Shown piece after piece: positions 22,117-35,174 of a stretch of 64,000 nucleotides of DNA. The DNA is from Pyrus communis (lineage: Eukaryota; Streptophyta; Magnoliopsida; Rosales; Rosaceae), in NCBI RefSeq assembly GCF_963583255.1, contig NC_084812.1, positions 25,401,565 to 25,465,564 on the forward strand, read 5' to 3'. The position numbers and the translations under genes are program-made. How positions within the stretch are numbered: position 1 is the stretch's first letter; every line of letters starts with the position of its first letter. The notes under the pieces are model-generated. The model was not told the DNA's origin. It did no database searches and saw only the letters and a program-made list of their open reading frames with translations.

Positions 22117-23433
22117 TGTAGACATCGAAATTTCAGTAAAACAAATGTTCACCAATGCATTAAAGTTTTGACGTGTCAAGGCATACATGGCATACGCCAC
22201 GTGTTGTACAAATTGTACACATGGCGTGTGACTCAACAAAATAGGAAGAAATACCCTTGAAGGATTAAACAAGTTTTTCTTCTCATTTTGGGCAATGACA
22301 AGGCAAGTACATTTCAATCCATTGAGGATCAAAACAAGTTTTTCTTCTCATGTTGGGCAATGACAAGGTAAGCACACTTCAATCCATTACGGATCAAAGA
22401 AAGTTTTTCTTCATTTGGGCAATGACAAAGCATACACATTTCAAGTTTAAAATGGTATTAAGTGGGAAATTAGGCCATAAGTTACACCACTTCAATTTCA
22501 ATATTGCATTAAGTGGGAAATTAGGCCATAAGTTACACCACTTCAATTTCAATATTGCATTAAGTGGGAAATTAGGCCATAAGTTAGACCACTTCAATTT
22601 CAATATTGCATTAAGTGGGAAAATTAGGCAATGGTGCTTGGAAAGGAAAAAAATATTTTGTGGTGGTGATTCATTCTCAAAGCCTATAAATAGGCTTCTC
22701 CATCAAGGTATCAAACATCAAGGAATTCACAAATACATTTCTCTACTCCCAAATTGGAAGAGAATTCCCCAAATCCTTGAAGCTTTGAAACTCCAAAGCT
22801 CTCAAGCATCCAAATTCCCAAGAATTCCGAAGGATCAAGAAAGCATTCTTCGTTCTTCGTCAAATCCTCCTTCAAGATCAAGCCCCAACGGCCCTTGAAG
22901 AACTCCCACCAACTCAAGATCAAGCCCCGACGGCCCCTTGAAGAAAGTGTTCATCATTCATCATCCGTTCATCCTAAGATCAAGCCCCAACGGCCCCTTG
23001 GATCAATAGCACAAACAAATCCACACATCCAATCGTTCTTCAAGACTAAGCCCAAAAGCCCTTGAAGATCTGCTCATCCATCAACCTTCAAGATCAAGCC
23101 CAAAAGCCCTTGAAGAAATCCACACATCCAATCGTTCTTCAAGATTAAGCCCAAAAGCCCTTGAAGATCCGCTCATCCATCAACCTTCAAGATCAAGTCC
23201 AAAAGCCCTTGAAGAAATCCACACAACCATTATTCAAGATCAAGCCCCGACGGCCCTTGAAGAAAGTGTTCATCCGTTCATCAACTGTTCATCCTTAGAT
23301 CAAGCCCCGACGGCCCTTTGGATCAACAACTCATCCACAAACCTACACCCTACGAAGATAGAATCAGAGGACCAAATTTGAGAGATCGTAACCCCAAAAT
23401 CATAAACACAAAAATATTATTTTGTACACGTTC
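22117..23433 (+). repeat. LTR 5, missing about 40 bases at its 3' end
   Basis: The right half is the partner of LTR 4. It breaks off at GTACACGTT and continues with the middle of a 3' non-coding region (CTTCCCCAAAGAAGATACC), so unit 5 has no gag or antisense ORF. Confidence 0.87.
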
Positions 23434-24312
23434 TTCCCCAAAGAAGATACCAGATGCCTGGAGTACAGATGACCCAGGAGGAAACGGTAGATTGAAGTAT
23501 GTGGAGACAAGCACAACAAATACATGTGCTGATCCATTCGCCGCTTCTTCAAAAGCAAAGGTATCTCATATCATCAAGGTCGAAAGCAAAGGTATCTCAT
23601 ATCATGCTTTTTCCTTGTCTTTTCCTTTGTCCTTGTTCTTACTCGCATGGCAAAGTGAAAGAAGCAATCAGCCGGCACTTGGAGTCAGTCTTCCGATCTG
23701 GAACCGACTGCCTGGAATCTATTCCCTGGTTGCTTACCTAGCGTTGCTCTCGAGTAGTCATCTTCAACGGTTGATACACTTCCAGAGAAGGGACCACTTC
23801 TGCAAAGGGGAGCAAGTAAGGCAAGTGAAAATGATACATTAAAGCATGTGGAGACAAGCAACAACTGCATATGCTGAGCTATCCTCTAACCCTCTTTAAT
23901 ACGAATTGGAGAGATTGAACAAAGAAACAGAAAAAAAGAGTAAAGCTCAGACCTTCGGGGGAGACCAAAAGAATCCTGCTGCCCAGTTCAAGAGTAGCAC
24001 AAAGGAAAATCAACTATTGGAGGAAACCAGAAAATCTTCCAGTCGAACTCAAGATCAAGCCTCGATGGCCCTTGAAGAAATTTCCAGCCCAGTTCAAGAC
24101 TAAGCCTGTGGAAAATCAACGATTGGAGGAAACCAGAAAATCTTCCAGTCGAACTCAAGATCAAGCCTCAATGGCCCTTGAAGAAATTTCCAGCCTAATT
24201 CAAGATCAAGCCTCGACGGCCCTTGGGTTGACATCTACATTAAGGGACTTCAAAACGCATCTTCTACACGTGACAAGCACATGTCTACGACGCGCCTTGA
24301 AGTGGGGGCATT
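23434..24312 (+). other. Unit 5: only the distal 3' non-coding region
   Basis: Corresponds to about 21239-22116. Taken with the truncated gag 3, it looks like the distal part of unit 3's original internal region, now separated by the LTR 4-LTR 5 element. Confidence 0.7.
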
Positions 24313-25808
24313 TGTAGACATCGAAATTTCAGTAAAACAAATGTTCACCAATGCATTAAAGTTTTGACGTGTCAAGGCATACATGGCATACGCCACGTGT
24401 TGTACAAATTGTACACATGGCGTGTGACTCAACAAAATAGGAAGAAATACCCTTGAAGGATTAAACAAGTTTTTCTTCTCATTTTGGGCAATGACAAGGC
24501 AAGTACATTTCAATCCATTGAGGATCAAAACAAGTTTTTCTTCTCATGTTGGGCAATGACAAGGTAAGCACACTTCAATCCATTACGGATCAAAGAAAGT
24601 TTTTCTCATTTGGGCAATGACAAAGCATACACATTTCAAGTTTAAAATGGTATTAAGTGGGAAATTAGGCCATAAGTTACACCACTTCAATTTCAATATT
24701 GCATTAAGTGGGAAATTAGGCCATAAGTTACACCACTTCAATTTCAATATTGCATTAAGTGGGAAATTAGGCCATAAGTTAGACCACTTCAATTTCAATA
24801 TTGCATTAAGTGGGAAAATTAGGCAATGGTGCTTGGAAAGGAAAAAAATATTTTGTGGTGGTGATTCATTCTCAAAGCCTATAAATAGGCTTCTCCATCA
24901 AGGTATCAAACATCAACCAATTCACAAATACATTTCTCTACTCCCAAATTGGAAGAGAATTCCCCAAATCCTTGAAGCTTTGAAACTCCAAAGCTTCCAA
25001 CCATCCAAATTCCCAAGAAAAGCCAACACACACCAAAACCAATTCACAAATACATTTCTCTACACACCAAAACCTTGAAGCCTTAAAGTTCTAAAGCTCT
25101 CAAGAAAATCCCGAAGGATCAAGAAAGCACTCTTCGTTTCTTCGTTAAATCCTCTTTCAAGATCAAGCCCCGACGGCCCTTGAAGAAAGTGTTCATCCGT
25201 TCATCCTAAGCATAAGCCCCCAACGGCCCTTTGGATCAACAACCTCAACAAATCCACACATCCAATCGTTCTTCAAGATTAAGCCCAAAAGCCCTTGAAG
25301 ATCCGCTCATCCATCAACCTTCAAGATCAAGCCCAAAAGCCCTTGAAGAAATCCACACAACCATTATTCAAGATCAAGCCCCGACGGCCCTTGAAGAAAG
25401 TGTTCATCGTTCATCCTAAGATCAAGCCCCAACGGCCCCTTGGATCAACAGCACAAACAAATCCACACATCCAATCGTTCTTCAAGACTAAGCCCAAAAG
25501 CCCTTGAAGATCTGCTCATCCATCAACCTTCAAGATCAAGCCCAAAAGCCCCTTGAAGAAATCCATACACCCATTCTTCAAGATCAAGCCCAACGCCCCT
25601 TGAAGATCCGTTCATCAACTGTTCATCCTTAGATCAAGCCCCGACGGCCCTTTGGATCAACAACTCATCCACAAACCTACACCCTACGAAGATAGAATCA
25701 GAGGACCAAATTTGAGAGAGATCGTAACCCCAAAATCATAAACACAAAAATATTATTTTGTACACGTTATTTTGGTTTCTTGTTTCAAAGGAATCTTTCG
25801 TGTTCACA
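24313..25808 (+). repeat. LTR 6 (1496 bp)
   Basis: Both termini are present. It carries the ~90-bp AAAAGCCAACACACACC insertion shared only with LTR 2. Confidence 0.9.
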
Positions 25809-25880
25809 AATTTGGCACGCCCAGTGGGACCATCTCTACCTCTCATCTCTATCTCCGTTCAAGATATTTAAGCACAGTCC

Positions 25881-28250
25881 ATGGCTTCAAACAAAGAACA
25901 AGTCATGACTATCGGCACTACCTCCATTGAAAAACAGTTGGTTCAGATGAAGGAAACAATTGCAAGGCTGCTAAAGACTGCAGAGGAGAAAAACTTGCAA
26001 ACCGCCGGACTCATCAACCGTCTGGAGGCGCAACATGGCGTCAAAGTGAAACCAAGCTCTCTTCCAACTAAGAAGACCGAAGAAGGCTTTAACCCAAATG
26101 CCTACGAACTCATGTCAAAGGCTAGGCATGACTTTGCTTCCTCTTCAAATCTTGGAAAGAAGGTTTCAAACACCGTCAACGACAAAGATCGTGACCTCAC
26201 CAAAACTCAAAAGAAGTTGAAGGAGCATGGTTACGGAGTTGACAACAACCAAAGCACACCTCCAAAATCAATGGCATCAAGCAAGGGACAAGCCGTTCTT
26301 GCAACCACCAAGGGAAGAAGCATAAGCACTTCCGCCGCAAATGGAGCATCCATTGGTGCCACAACCACTTCTCAACATGCCGCTGCAAAGTTGGTACTGC
26401 TAAGCAAGCAAGAGCAGCATCAAAGGCGCGAGTCGGTCATCCACCTGACCTTGATGGGGGCACCAAAGCATGCTATTGAGGCACACAAGATGACACCCCA
26501 AAATGGCCAATGGGGTTCTTCATCAGCACTATGGATGTCTGAAGGAAAGTCATGTCTATTGGTTGCACAAGTCATGACCATCGGCGTCACCTCTGTTGAA
26601 GAACAACTGGCTCAAATGAGCGAAGCAATTGCAAAGCTTACACAGACTGTGGAAGAGAAGGACTTGCAGATTGCCGCACTTGTCAACCAACTAGATGCGC
26701 TACCCGACGTGAAAGTCGACCCAAATGTTGGCCTATTAAAGAAAGAAGTCGACGAAGAAGAGGAGCCTCCAGTGGAGAAAGTCGAAGAGAAGCTGAAGCT
26801 AGACCAAGCAACGGCGTTCATGGAATCTCTCTCTATCCAGCAGCTACAGGAGATGATCGCAAGTACTGTCAAGACACAGTACGAAGGAAGCTCGCATGAC
26901 TCCGTACTGTACTCAAAGCCTTACTCCAAGAAGATTGATGCTTTGAAGATGCCAAGGGGTTATCAGCCCCCAAAATTCATGCAGTTCGATGGAAAAGGCA
27001 ACCCGAAGCAACATGTCGCCCATTTCATTGAAACTTGCAACAATGCTGGGACAGAGGGAGACTACCTTGTCAAACAGTTCGTACGTTCGCTGAAAAGTAA
27101 CGCTTTTGACTGGTACACCGACCTCGAACCCGAGTCTATCAACAGTTGGGACCAGCTAGAAAGGGAATTCCTCAACCGTTTCTACAGCACTCGTCGTACT
27201 GTAAGCATGCTAGAGCTGACCAATACGAAACAGTGGAGAGATGAACCTGTCATCAACTACATAAATAGATGGCGCTCCTTAAGTCTGGATTGTAAAGATC
27301 GGCTTTCTGAAATCTCTGCCATTGAGATGTGCGTTCAAGGTATGCAGTGGGGACTACACTACATCCTTCAAGGCATTAAACCACGAACATTTGAGGAGTT
27401 AGCCACCCGCGCCCATGATATGGAGTTAAGCATCACCCGTCATGAGAAGAAAGAACAGATCGCCGACTATAAGAATGACAAAGTTTTGGGGCCCAAGGTG
27501 GATAAGGCTGCGTGGAAACCCACCAAGGAAGCAATGACGGTCAACACAACTCCAGTCAAAACCCATACACGAGGCAAGGCGATTCAAACCGAAGCTTTTC
27601 GTGATCAAGAGATACGTAGACGCACTTTGAAGGAGCTTGAGGAGAAGACATATCCATTCCCCGACTCTGACGTGGTTGCCATGTTGAAAGACTTGCTTGA
27701 CAAAAAGGTGATCGACCTACCTGAGTGCAAACGGCCAGAAGAGATGAACCGTACTGACAGTCCAAGGTACTGTAAATTCCACCGCTTCATTGGTCATCCG
27801 ACGGAAAAGTGCTTTGTGCTAAAAGATTTCATCATGAAGTTAGCTCAGAAAGGGATCATCGAGCTAGATCTTAATGATGTGGTGAAGTCAAACTATACCA
27901 CCGTCACTTCTGGCTCTTTGAACTCAAAATCTTCACCTCAACCGCTGGGGGCATGCTCCAAAACCATGTCAGTCACGTCAAGTGAAGTTGAAGGATGGAC
28001 TTATGTCACTCCAAAGAAAATGCACAAGAAACATAGGTCTCCTCCACAAGTTCACCAATCGGAAAGGGGGCAAAGCAGCTACCGTCAACCTTCAAAGCTA
28101 CATGAAAGTGTTGAGGATGAGGAAGTTATGACACAAAGATCGTCCGTTGCCATCACAATGCGCGATTTCTTCCCCAAAGACTTCTTCAATCACTCAGTCA
28201 AGACTCCTTGCTATGAAGATTGCAAGGAATGCCTCTCTAAGATCGTTTGA
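25881..28250 (+). CDS. gag: Gag polyprotein, unit 6 (intact, 789 aa)
   Basis: The start is the conserved MASNKEQVM; an upstream in-frame TAA (TATTTAAGC) fixes it. Residues 6-51 and about 229-275 are two copies of one module (VMTIG.TS.E.QL.QM...IA.L..T.EEK.LQ.A.L.N.L), both coiled-coil-like. An acidic stretch follows. Residues about 365-510 are a retrotransposon gag domain ([10 protein letters not shown], then [32 protein letters not shown]). C631-H634-H639-C644 forms a CX2HX4HX4C knuckle-like motif typical of plant gypsy gags. It ends without protease. It would form the particle and bind the RNA, with enzymes supplied in trans. Confidence 0.88.
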   Translation: MASNKEQVMTIGTTSIEKQLVQMKETIARLLKTAEEKNLQTAGLINRLEAQHGVKVKPSSLPTKKTEEGFNPNAYELMSKARHDFASSSNLGKKVSNTVNDKDRDLTKTQKKLKEHGYGVDNNQSTPPKSMASSKGQAVLATTKGRSISTSAANGASIGATTTSQHAAAKLVLLSKQEQHQRRESVIHLTLMGAPKHAIEAHKMTPQNGQWGSSSALWMSEGKSCLLVAQVMTIGVTSVEEQLAQMSEAIAKLTQTVEEKDLQIAALVNQLDALPDVKVDPNVGLLKKEVDEEEEPPVEKVEEKLKLDQATAFMESLSIQQLQEMIASTVKTQYEGSSHDSVLYSKPYSKKIDALKMPRGYQPPKFMQFDGKGNPKQHVAHFIETCNNAGTEGDYLVKQFVRSLKSNAFDWYTDLEPESINSWDQLEREFLNRFYSTRRTVSMLELTNTKQWRDEPVINYINRWRSLSLDCKDRLSEISAIEMCVQGMQWGLHYILQGIKPRTFEELATRAHDMELSITRHEKKEQIADYKNDKVLGPKVDKAAWKPTKEAMTVNTTPVKTHTRGKAIQTEAFRDQEIRRRTLKELEEKTYPFPDSDVVAMLKDLLDKKVIDLPECKRPEEMNRTDSPRYCKFHRFIGHPTEKCFVLKDFIMKLAQKGIIELDLNDVVKSNYTTVTSGSLNSKSSPQPLGACSKTMSVTSSEVEGWTYVTPKKMHKKHRSPPQVHQSERGQSSYRQPSKLHESVEDEEVMTQRSSVAITMRDFFPKDFFNHSVKTPCYEDCKECLSKIV

Positions 28251-28786
28251 CAAATTCAAAAACGCTCCTCGTTCGCACGAGCCTAAAAGGCGACAACCGA
28301 CGCTCCTCGTTCGCACGAGCCTAAAAGGCGACAACCAAAGCTCCTTGTCCGCACGAGCATAAAAGGCGACAACAAATGCTCCTTGCCTGCATGAGCTGAA
28401 ACTGCAAACGGCACCAAAAGCTCCTTGTCTGCACGAGTTGAAACTGCAAACAACAACCAAAGCTCCTCGTTCGCACGAGCCTAAAAGGTGACAACAAACG
28501 CTCCTGGCCCGCAAGAGCATAAACTGTGTACGGCAAAATCATCAAAAAAAAAAAAAAAACCATCACTCATTTGAACTACGTCATGACTTGATCCCTCCTC
28601 AACCAAGGGTACGTAGGCAACTTGAAACTTCAAAACTTCAAGTACAGTCACATCATCAAAAAAAAAAAAAAAAAAAAAAAGGGAAATAACACTTCTTGGT
28701 GATGTATATGTTTTATCTGTATTTAGCATAATACACTGAATAAAATAAAACATGTTCATTGATCTCCGAGAAATTACAAGTGCGTA

Positions 28787-28830
<44 letters not shown>

Positions 28831-28839
28831 ATGGAGCTT
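28251..28839 (+). repeat. Post-gag ~38-bp repeat tract and poly(A) tracts, unit 6
   Basis: About seven copies of the CTCCTCGTTCGCACGAGC-type unit lie at 28260-28520, including CTTGCCTGCATGAGCTGA variants. Poly(A) runs lie at about 28543-28559, 28658-28680 and 28789-28827. Frames read on the minus strand here are by-products of the repeat. Confidence 0.78.
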
Positions 28840-29460
28840 TCATAAAGGTTGTTCACGTGAAGCCCCACTACTTGGGAAAACTACAGAAGCGGGAGGCATC
28901 AAAGAAGAGGCCTCAATACTTGGTGGAACGCTAGATGAGCCAGGAAAAAGGTGCCTCTGGAAGAAAGCAGCAAGCCTTTGACGGTCACTTTGACGGTCAC
29001 TTTGAATTCGACCACTGGATTCTTGCAGCTCATCAAGCTTCCTCTTCATGCCCGTCGAATAGTTATTTGCAAGCACATGCAAACTTCTATTCTCGTGCTT
29101 AAGCTGTTTGATCTCTTGCTTAAGAGTTTCCACCTCCGCCATCAATGATTCCACTTGGCGGGATCGAGCAAGTAGGCGTTGGCCCATGTTGGACACAGAG
29201 CCTGCGCACTGAACACTGAGAGTTAGGGACTCTTGAACGGCCAACTCATCGGACCGTTCTGAAAGCAGCCTGCTATCTTTTGGAGTGAGGAAGTTCCTAG
29301 CTACTATCGTAGCTGTTGTTGCGTCCTTCATCACAGAATCTTCACCTGTCAAAGGGCCATTAGAAGATAAGAAAGAAGGGCACCATACATTTACCTGACG
29401 CGGCGCACTCGGATCACTGCTGAGACTCAAATCTAAGCAAATGTTAGACGGGTTAGCCAT
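28840..29460 (-). CDS. Antisense coiled-coil ORF, unit 6
   Basis: 206 codons, same protein as unit 2 with the EQPL ending. It lies immediately beyond the longest poly(A) tract, which reads as poly(T) after its stop. Start at MANPSN. Function unknown. Confidence 0.6.
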   Translation of the reverse strand: MANPSNICLDLSLSSDPSAPRQVNVWCPSFLSSNGPLTGEDSVMKDATTATIVARNFLTPKDSRLLSERSDELAVQESLTLSVQCAGSVSNMGQRLLARSRQVESLMAEVETLKQEIKQLKHENRSLHVLANNYSTGMKRKLDELQESSGRIQSDRQSDRQRLAAFFQRHLFPGSSSVPPSIEASSLMPPASVVFPSSGASREQPL

Positions 29461-30886
29461 TGTCAAAAGGTTAAAAGAGAAAGGTAGATGGAGTAAAATC
29501 AGAAAGGGCCGAAGACGATTTTCACAAACGGGCGATCTTCAAAGTGTGCATGTTGGAGGTGATCGATACCTCTATAAAAAGCCAAGGCGACGCGACCACC
29601 GATTCAAAAAATCGGATTTTCCTGCGTGAAGTTCGGCGACGCTTTCGCGGCTTTTCAGATAACGCGTTCAACTTTGTCAAAAGATCTCTGACAAAGTTGA
29701 AAACACGTGAAGGTTATCATCCCAACTACGCGCCTTTGCCAACAAGCGTGGTGACAGAGCCGCACCCGTGACTACTTTTTCGAAGAGGCGCTCGCTCAGA
29801 AATCGAAGAGACGCTTGTTAAAAAATCGAAGAGACGTTTGTCGACAAGGGTAAAAGAACATAACCACCACTTGCTATTGGGAAATCCCTATATATGTCGA
29901 CCTTCATCTTTTATGGCAAGGCAGACCTAAAAAAAAATGCCCAACTCTTCCTTACCTCTGAGGGCGCACTCCCAGCAAAGCCTCTCGAAATACTCAATTT
30001 TTTCTTCTTCCCCAAAGAAGATACCAGATGCCTGGAGTACAGATGACCCAGGAGGAAACGGTAGATTGAAGTATGTGGAGACAAGCACAACAAATACATG
30101 TGCTGATCCATTCGCCGCTTCTTCAAAAGCAAAGGTATCTCATATCATCAAGGTCGAAAGCAAAGGTATCTCATATCATGCTTTTTCCTTGTCTTTTCCT
30201 TTGTCCTTGTTCTTACTCGCATGGCAAAGTGAAAGAAGCAATCAGCCGGCACTTGGAGTCAGTCTTCCGATCTGGAACCGACTGCCTGGAATCTATTCCC
30301 TGGTTGCTTACCTAGCGTTGCTCTCGAGTAGTCATCTTCAACGGTTGATACACTTCCAGAGAAGGGACCACTTCTGCAAAGGGGAGCAAGTAAGGCAAGT
30401 GAAAATGATACATTAAAGCATGTGGAGACAAGCAACAACTGCATATGCTGAGCTATCCTCTAACCCTCTTTAATACGAATTGGAGAGATTGAACAAAGAA
30501 ACAGAAAAAAAGAGTAAAGCTCAGACCTTCGGGGGAGACCAAAAGAATCCTGCTGCCCAGTTCAAGAGTAGCACAAAGGAAAATCAACTATTGGAGGAAA
30601 CCAGAAAATCTTCCAGTCGAACTCAAGATCAAGCCTCGATGGCCCTTGAAGAAATTTCCAGCCCAGTTCAAGACTAAGCCTGTGGAAAATCAACGATTGG
30701 AGGAAACCAGAAAATCTTCCAGTCGAACTCAAGATCAAGCCTCAATGGCCCTTGAAGAAATTTCCAGCCTAATTCAAGATCAAGCCTCGACGGCCCTTGG
30801 GTTGACATCTACATTAAGGGACTTCAAAACGCATCTTCTACACGTGACAAGCACATGTCTACGACGCGCCTTGAAGTGGGGGCATT
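29461..30886 (+). other. 3' non-coding region of unit 6
   Basis: Same layout as unit 2, ending in the polypurine tract. Essentially identical to 50582-52007. Confidence 0.65.
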
Positions 30887-32732
30887 TGTAGACATCGAAA
30901 TTTCAGTAAAACAAATGTTCACCAATGCATTAAAGTTTTGACGTGTCAAGGCATACATGGCATACGCCACGTGTTGTACAAATTGTACACATGGCGTGTG
31001 ACTCAACAAAATAGGAAGAAATACCCTTGAAGGATTAAACAAGTTTTTCTTCTCATTTTGGGCAATGACAAGGCAAGTACATTTCAATCCATTGAGGATC
31101 AAAACAAGTTTTTCTTCTCATGTTGGGCAATGACAAGGTAAGCACACTTCAATCCATTACGGATCAAAGAAAGTTTTTCTCATTTGGGCAATGACAAAGC
31201 ATACACATTTCAAGTTTAAAATGGTATTAAGTGGGAAATTAGGCCATAAGTTACACCACTTCAATTTCAATATTGCATTAAGTGGGAAATTAGGCCATAA
31301 GTTACACCACTTCAATTTCAATATTGCATGAAGTTCAATTTCAATATTGCATTAAGTGGGAAATTAGGCCATAAGTTAGACCACTTCAATTTCAATATTG
31401 CATTAAGTGGGAAAATTAGGCAATGGTGCTTGGAAAGGAAAAAAATATTTTGTGGTGGTGATTCATTCTCAAAGCCTATAAATAGGCTTCTCCATCAAGG
31501 TATCAAGCATCAAGGAATTCACAAATACATTTCTCTACTCCAAAATTAGAAGAGAATTCCCCAAATCCTTGAAGCTTTGAAACTCCAAAGCTTCCAACCA
31601 TCCAAATTCCCAAGAATTCCGAAGGATCAAGAAAGCTCTCTTCGTTCTTCGTTAAACCATTATTCAAGATCAAGCCCCGACGGCCCTTGAAGAAAGTGTT
31701 CATCCGTTCATCCTAAGCATAAGCCCCCAACGGCCCTTTGGATCAACAACCTCAACAAATCCACACATCCAATCGTTCTTCAAGATTAAGCCCAAAAGCC
31801 CTTGAAGATCCGCTCATCCATCAACCTTCAAGATCAAGCCCAAAAGCCCTTGAAGAAATCCACACAACCATTATTCAAGATCAAGCCCCGACGGCCCTTG
31901 AAGAAAGTGTTCATCGTTCATCCTAAGATCAAGCCCCAACGGCCCCTTGGATCAACAGCACAAACAAATCCACACATCCAATCGTTCTTTAAGACTAAGC
32001 CCAAAAGCCCTTGAAGATCTGCTCATCCATCATTCTTCAAGATCAAGCCCAAAAGCCCTTGAAGAAATCCACACAACCATTATTCAAGATCAAGCCCCGA
32101 CGGCCCTTGAAGAAAGTGTTCATCGTTCATCCTAAGATCAAGCCCCAACGGCCCCTTGGATCAACAGCACAAACAAATCCACACATCCAATCGTTCTTTA
32201 AGACTAAGCCCAAAAGCCCTTGAAGATCTGCTCATCCATCATTCTTCAAGATCAAGCCCAAAAGCCCTTGAAGAAATCCACACAACCATTATTCAAGATC
32301 AAGCCCCGACGGCCCTTGAAGAAAGTGTTCATCGTTCATCCTAAGATCAAGCCCCAACGGCCCCTTGGATCAACAGCACAAACAAATCCACACATCCAAT
32401 CGTTCTTCAAGACTAAGCCCAAAAGCCCTTGAAGATCTGCTCATCCATCAACCTTCAAGATCAAACCCAAAAGCCCCTTGAAGAAATCCATACACCCATT
32501 CTTCAAGATCAAGCCCAACGCCCCTTGACGATCCGTTCATCAACTGTTCATCCTTAGATCAAGCCCCGACGGCCCTTTGGATTAACAACTCATCCACAAA
32601 CCTACACCCTACGAAGATAGAATCAGAGGACCAAATTTGAGAGAGATCGTAACCCCAAAATCATAAACACAAAAATATTATTTTGTACACGTTTTTCTTG
32701 TTTCTTGTTTCAAGGAATCTTCCGTGTTCACA
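30887..32732 (+). repeat. LTR 7 (1846 bp, expanded 209-bp array)
   Basis: Three successive 209-bp units (from about 31738, 31947 and 32156) lengthen the right half. Right-half variants (GTTAAACCATTATTCAAG) are shared with LTR 8. Confidence 0.9.
31738..32450 (+). repeat. 209-bp tandem array inside LTR 7
   Basis: Each unit contains several CAAGATCAAGCCC...GCCCTTGAAGA phrases plus CACATCCAATCGTTCTT. Copies differ by only a few bases. Copy number explains the 209-bp length difference from LTR 8. Confidence 0.85.
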
Positions 32733-32804
32733 AATTTGGCACGCTCGGTGGGACAATCTCTACCTCTCATCTCTGTCTCCGTTCAAGATATTCAAGCACA
32801 GTCC

Positions 32805-35174
32805 ATGGCTTCAAACAAAGAACAAGTCATGACTATCGGCACTACCTCCATTGAAAGACAGCTGGTTCAGATGAAGGAAACAATTGCAAGGCTGATAAAG
32901 ACTGCAGAGGAGAAAAACTTGCAAACCGCCGGACTCATCAACCGTTTGGAGGCACAGCATGGCGTCAAAGTGAAACCAAGCTCTCTTCCAACTAAGAAGA
33001 CCGAAGAAGGCTTTAACCCAAATGCCTACGAACTCATGTCAAAGGCTAGGCATGACTTTGCTTCCTCTTCAAATCTTGGAAAGAAGGTTTCAAACACCGT
33101 CAACGACAAAGATCGTGACCTCACCAAAACTCAAAAGAAGTTGAAGGAGCAGGGTTACGGAGTTGACAACAACCAAAGCACACCTCCAAAATCAATGGCA
33201 TCAAGTAAGGGACAAGCCGTTCTTGCAACCACCAAGGGAAGAAGCATAAGCACTTCCGCCATAAATGGAGCATCCATTGGTGCCACAACCACTCCTCAAC
33301 ATGCTGCTGCAAAGTTGATACCGCCAAGCAAGCAAGAGCAGCACCAAAGGCGCGAGTCGGTCATCAACCTAACCATGCTGGCGGCACCAAAACATGCTAT
33401 TGAGGCGCACAAGATGACACCCGAAAACGGCCAATGGGGTTCTTCATCAGCACTATGGATGTCTGAAGGAAAGTCGTGTCTATTGGTTGCACAAGTCATG
33501 ACCATCGGCGTCACCTCTGTTGAAGAACAACTGGCTCAAATGAGCGAAGCAATTGCAAAGCTTACACAGACTGTGGAAGAGAAGGATTTGCAGATCGCCG
33601 CACTCATCAACCAACTAGATGCGCAGCTCGACATGAAAGTCGACCCAAATGTTGGTCCATTAAAGAAAGAAGTCGACGAAGAAGAGGAGCCTCCAGTGGA
33701 GAAAGTCGAAGAGAAGCTGAAGCTAGACCAAGCAACGGCGTTCATGGAATCTCTCTCTATCCAGCAGCTACAGGAGATGATCGCAAGCACTGTCAAGACA
33801 CAGTACGAAGGAAGCTCGCATGACTCCGTACTGTACTCAAAGCCTTACTCCAAGAAGATTGATGCTTTGAAGATGCCAAGGGGTTATCAGCCCCCAAAAT
33901 TCATGCAGTTCGATGGAAAAGGCAACCCGAAGCAACATGTCGCCCATTTCATTGAAACTTGCAACAATGCTGGGACAGAGGGAGACTACCTTGTCAAACA
34001 GTTTGTACGTTCGCTGAAAAGTAACGCTTTTGACTGGTACACCGACCTCGAACCCGAGTCTATCAACAGTTGGGACCAGCTAGAAAGGGAATTCCTCAAC
34101 CGTTTCTACAGCACTCGTCGTACTGTAAGCATGCTAGAGCTGACCAGTACGAAACAATGGAGAGATGAACCTGTCATCAACTACATAAATAGATGGCGCT
34201 CCTTAAGTCTGGATTGTAAAGATCGGCTTTCTGAAACCTCTGCCATTGAGATGTGCGTTCAAGGCATGCAGTGGGGACTACACTACATCCTTCAAGGCAT
34301 TAAACCACGAACATTTGAGGAGTTAGCCACCCGCGCCCATGATATGGAGTTAAGCATCACCCGTCATGGGAAGAAAGAACAGATCGCCGACTACAAGAAT
34401 GACAAAGTTTTGGGGCCAAAGGTGGATAAGGCTGCGTGGAAACCCACCAAGGAAGCAATGACGGTCAACACAACTCCAGTCAAAACCCATACACGAGGCA
34501 AGGCGATTCAAACCGAAGCTTTTCGTGATCAAGAGATACGTAGACGCACTTTGAAGGAGCTTGAGGAGAAGACTTATCCATTCCCCGACTCTGACGTGGT
34601 TGCCATGTTGAAAGACTTGCTTGACAAAAAGGTGATCGACCTACCTGAGTGCAAACGGCCGGAAGAGATGAACCGTACTGACAGTCTAAGGTACTGTAAA
34701 TTCCACCGCTTCATTGGTCATCCGACAGAAAAGTGCTTTGTGCTAAAAGATGTCATCATGAAGTTGGCTCAGAAAGGGATCATCGAGCTAGATCTTAATG
34801 ATGTGGTGAAGTCAAACTATACCACCGTCACTTCTGGCTCTTTGAACTCAAAATCTTCACCTCAACCGCTGGGGGCATGCTCCAAAACCATGTCAGTCAC
34901 GTCAAGTGAAGTTGAAGGATGGACTTATGTCACTCCAAAGAAAATGCACAAGAAACATAGGTCTCCTCCACAAGTTCACCAATCGGAAAGGGGGCAAAGC
35001 AGCTACCGCCAACCTTCAAAGCTACATGAAAATGTTGAGGATGATGAAATTATGACACAAAGATCGTCCGTTGCCATCACGATGCGCGATTTCTTCCCAA
35101 AAGACTTCTTCAATCAATCAGTCAAGACTCCTTGCTATGAAGATTGCAAGGAATGCCTCTCTAAGATCGTTTGA
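32805..35174 (+). CDS. gag: Gag polyprotein, unit 7 (intact, 789 aa)
   Basis: Same architecture as unit 6: duplicated N-terminal coiled-coil module, gag domain, CX2HX4HX4C motif near residue 631, and a CLSKIV end. It is of the second subtype ([30 protein letters not shown]). I use the ATG of MASN. The frame is open for 27 codons upstream because TATTCAAGC replaces TATTTAAGC, but that extension would need a GTG start and overlaps the LTR end. Confidence 0.88.
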   Translation: MASNKEQVMTIGTTSIERQLVQMKETIARLIKTAEEKNLQTAGLINRLEAQHGVKVKPSSLPTKKTEEGFNPNAYELMSKARHDFASSSNLGKKVSNTVNDKDRDLTKTQKKLKEQGYGVDNNQSTPPKSMASSKGQAVLATTKGRSISTSAINGASIGATTTPQHAAAKLIPPSKQEQHQRRESVINLTMLAAPKHAIEAHKMTPENGQWGSSSALWMSEGKSCLLVAQVMTIGVTSVEEQLAQMSEAIAKLTQTVEEKDLQIAALINQLDAQLDMKVDPNVGPLKKEVDEEEEPPVEKVEEKLKLDQATAFMESLSIQQLQEMIASTVKTQYEGSSHDSVLYSKPYSKKIDALKMPRGYQPPKFMQFDGKGNPKQHVAHFIETCNNAGTEGDYLVKQFVRSLKSNAFDWYTDLEPESINSWDQLEREFLNRFYSTRRTVSMLELTSTKQWRDEPVINYINRWRSLSLDCKDRLSETSAIEMCVQGMQWGLHYILQGIKPRTFEELATRAHDMELSITRHGKKEQIADYKNDKVLGPKVDKAAWKPTKEAMTVNTTPVKTHTRGKAIQTEAFRDQEIRRRTLKELEEKTYPFPDSDVVAMLKDLLDKKVIDLPECKRPEEMNRTDSLRYCKFHRFIGHPTEKCFVLKDVIMKLAQKGIIELDLNDVVKSNYTTVTSGSLNSKSSPQPLGACSKTMSVTSSEVEGWTYVTPKKMHKKHRSPPQVHQSERGQSSYRQPSKLHENVEDDEIMTQRSSVAITMRDFFPKDFFNQSVKTPCYEDCKECLSKIV

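Noticed and set aside
26612..26872. Ser-rich minus-strand frame inside gag
   Set aside because: Shadow of the gag coiled-coil and acidic codons on the opposite strand.
28194..28566. Minus-strand frames of 81-108 codons over the post-gag tract
   Set aside because: They follow the ~38-bp DNA repeat (Cys/Arg/Phe-rich output) and shift with repeat number.
31738..32432. Short frames (62-70 codons) across the LTR arrays
   Set aside because: Products of tandem repeats whose unit length (209 bp) is not a multiple of three. No start context or conservation beyond the DNA repeat.
32724..32804. 27-codon N-terminal extension of gag in units 4, 7 and 8
   Set aside because: It begins with GTG inside the LTR end. 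Units 1, 3, 6 and 9 have a stop codon there, so the MASN ATG is the shared start.
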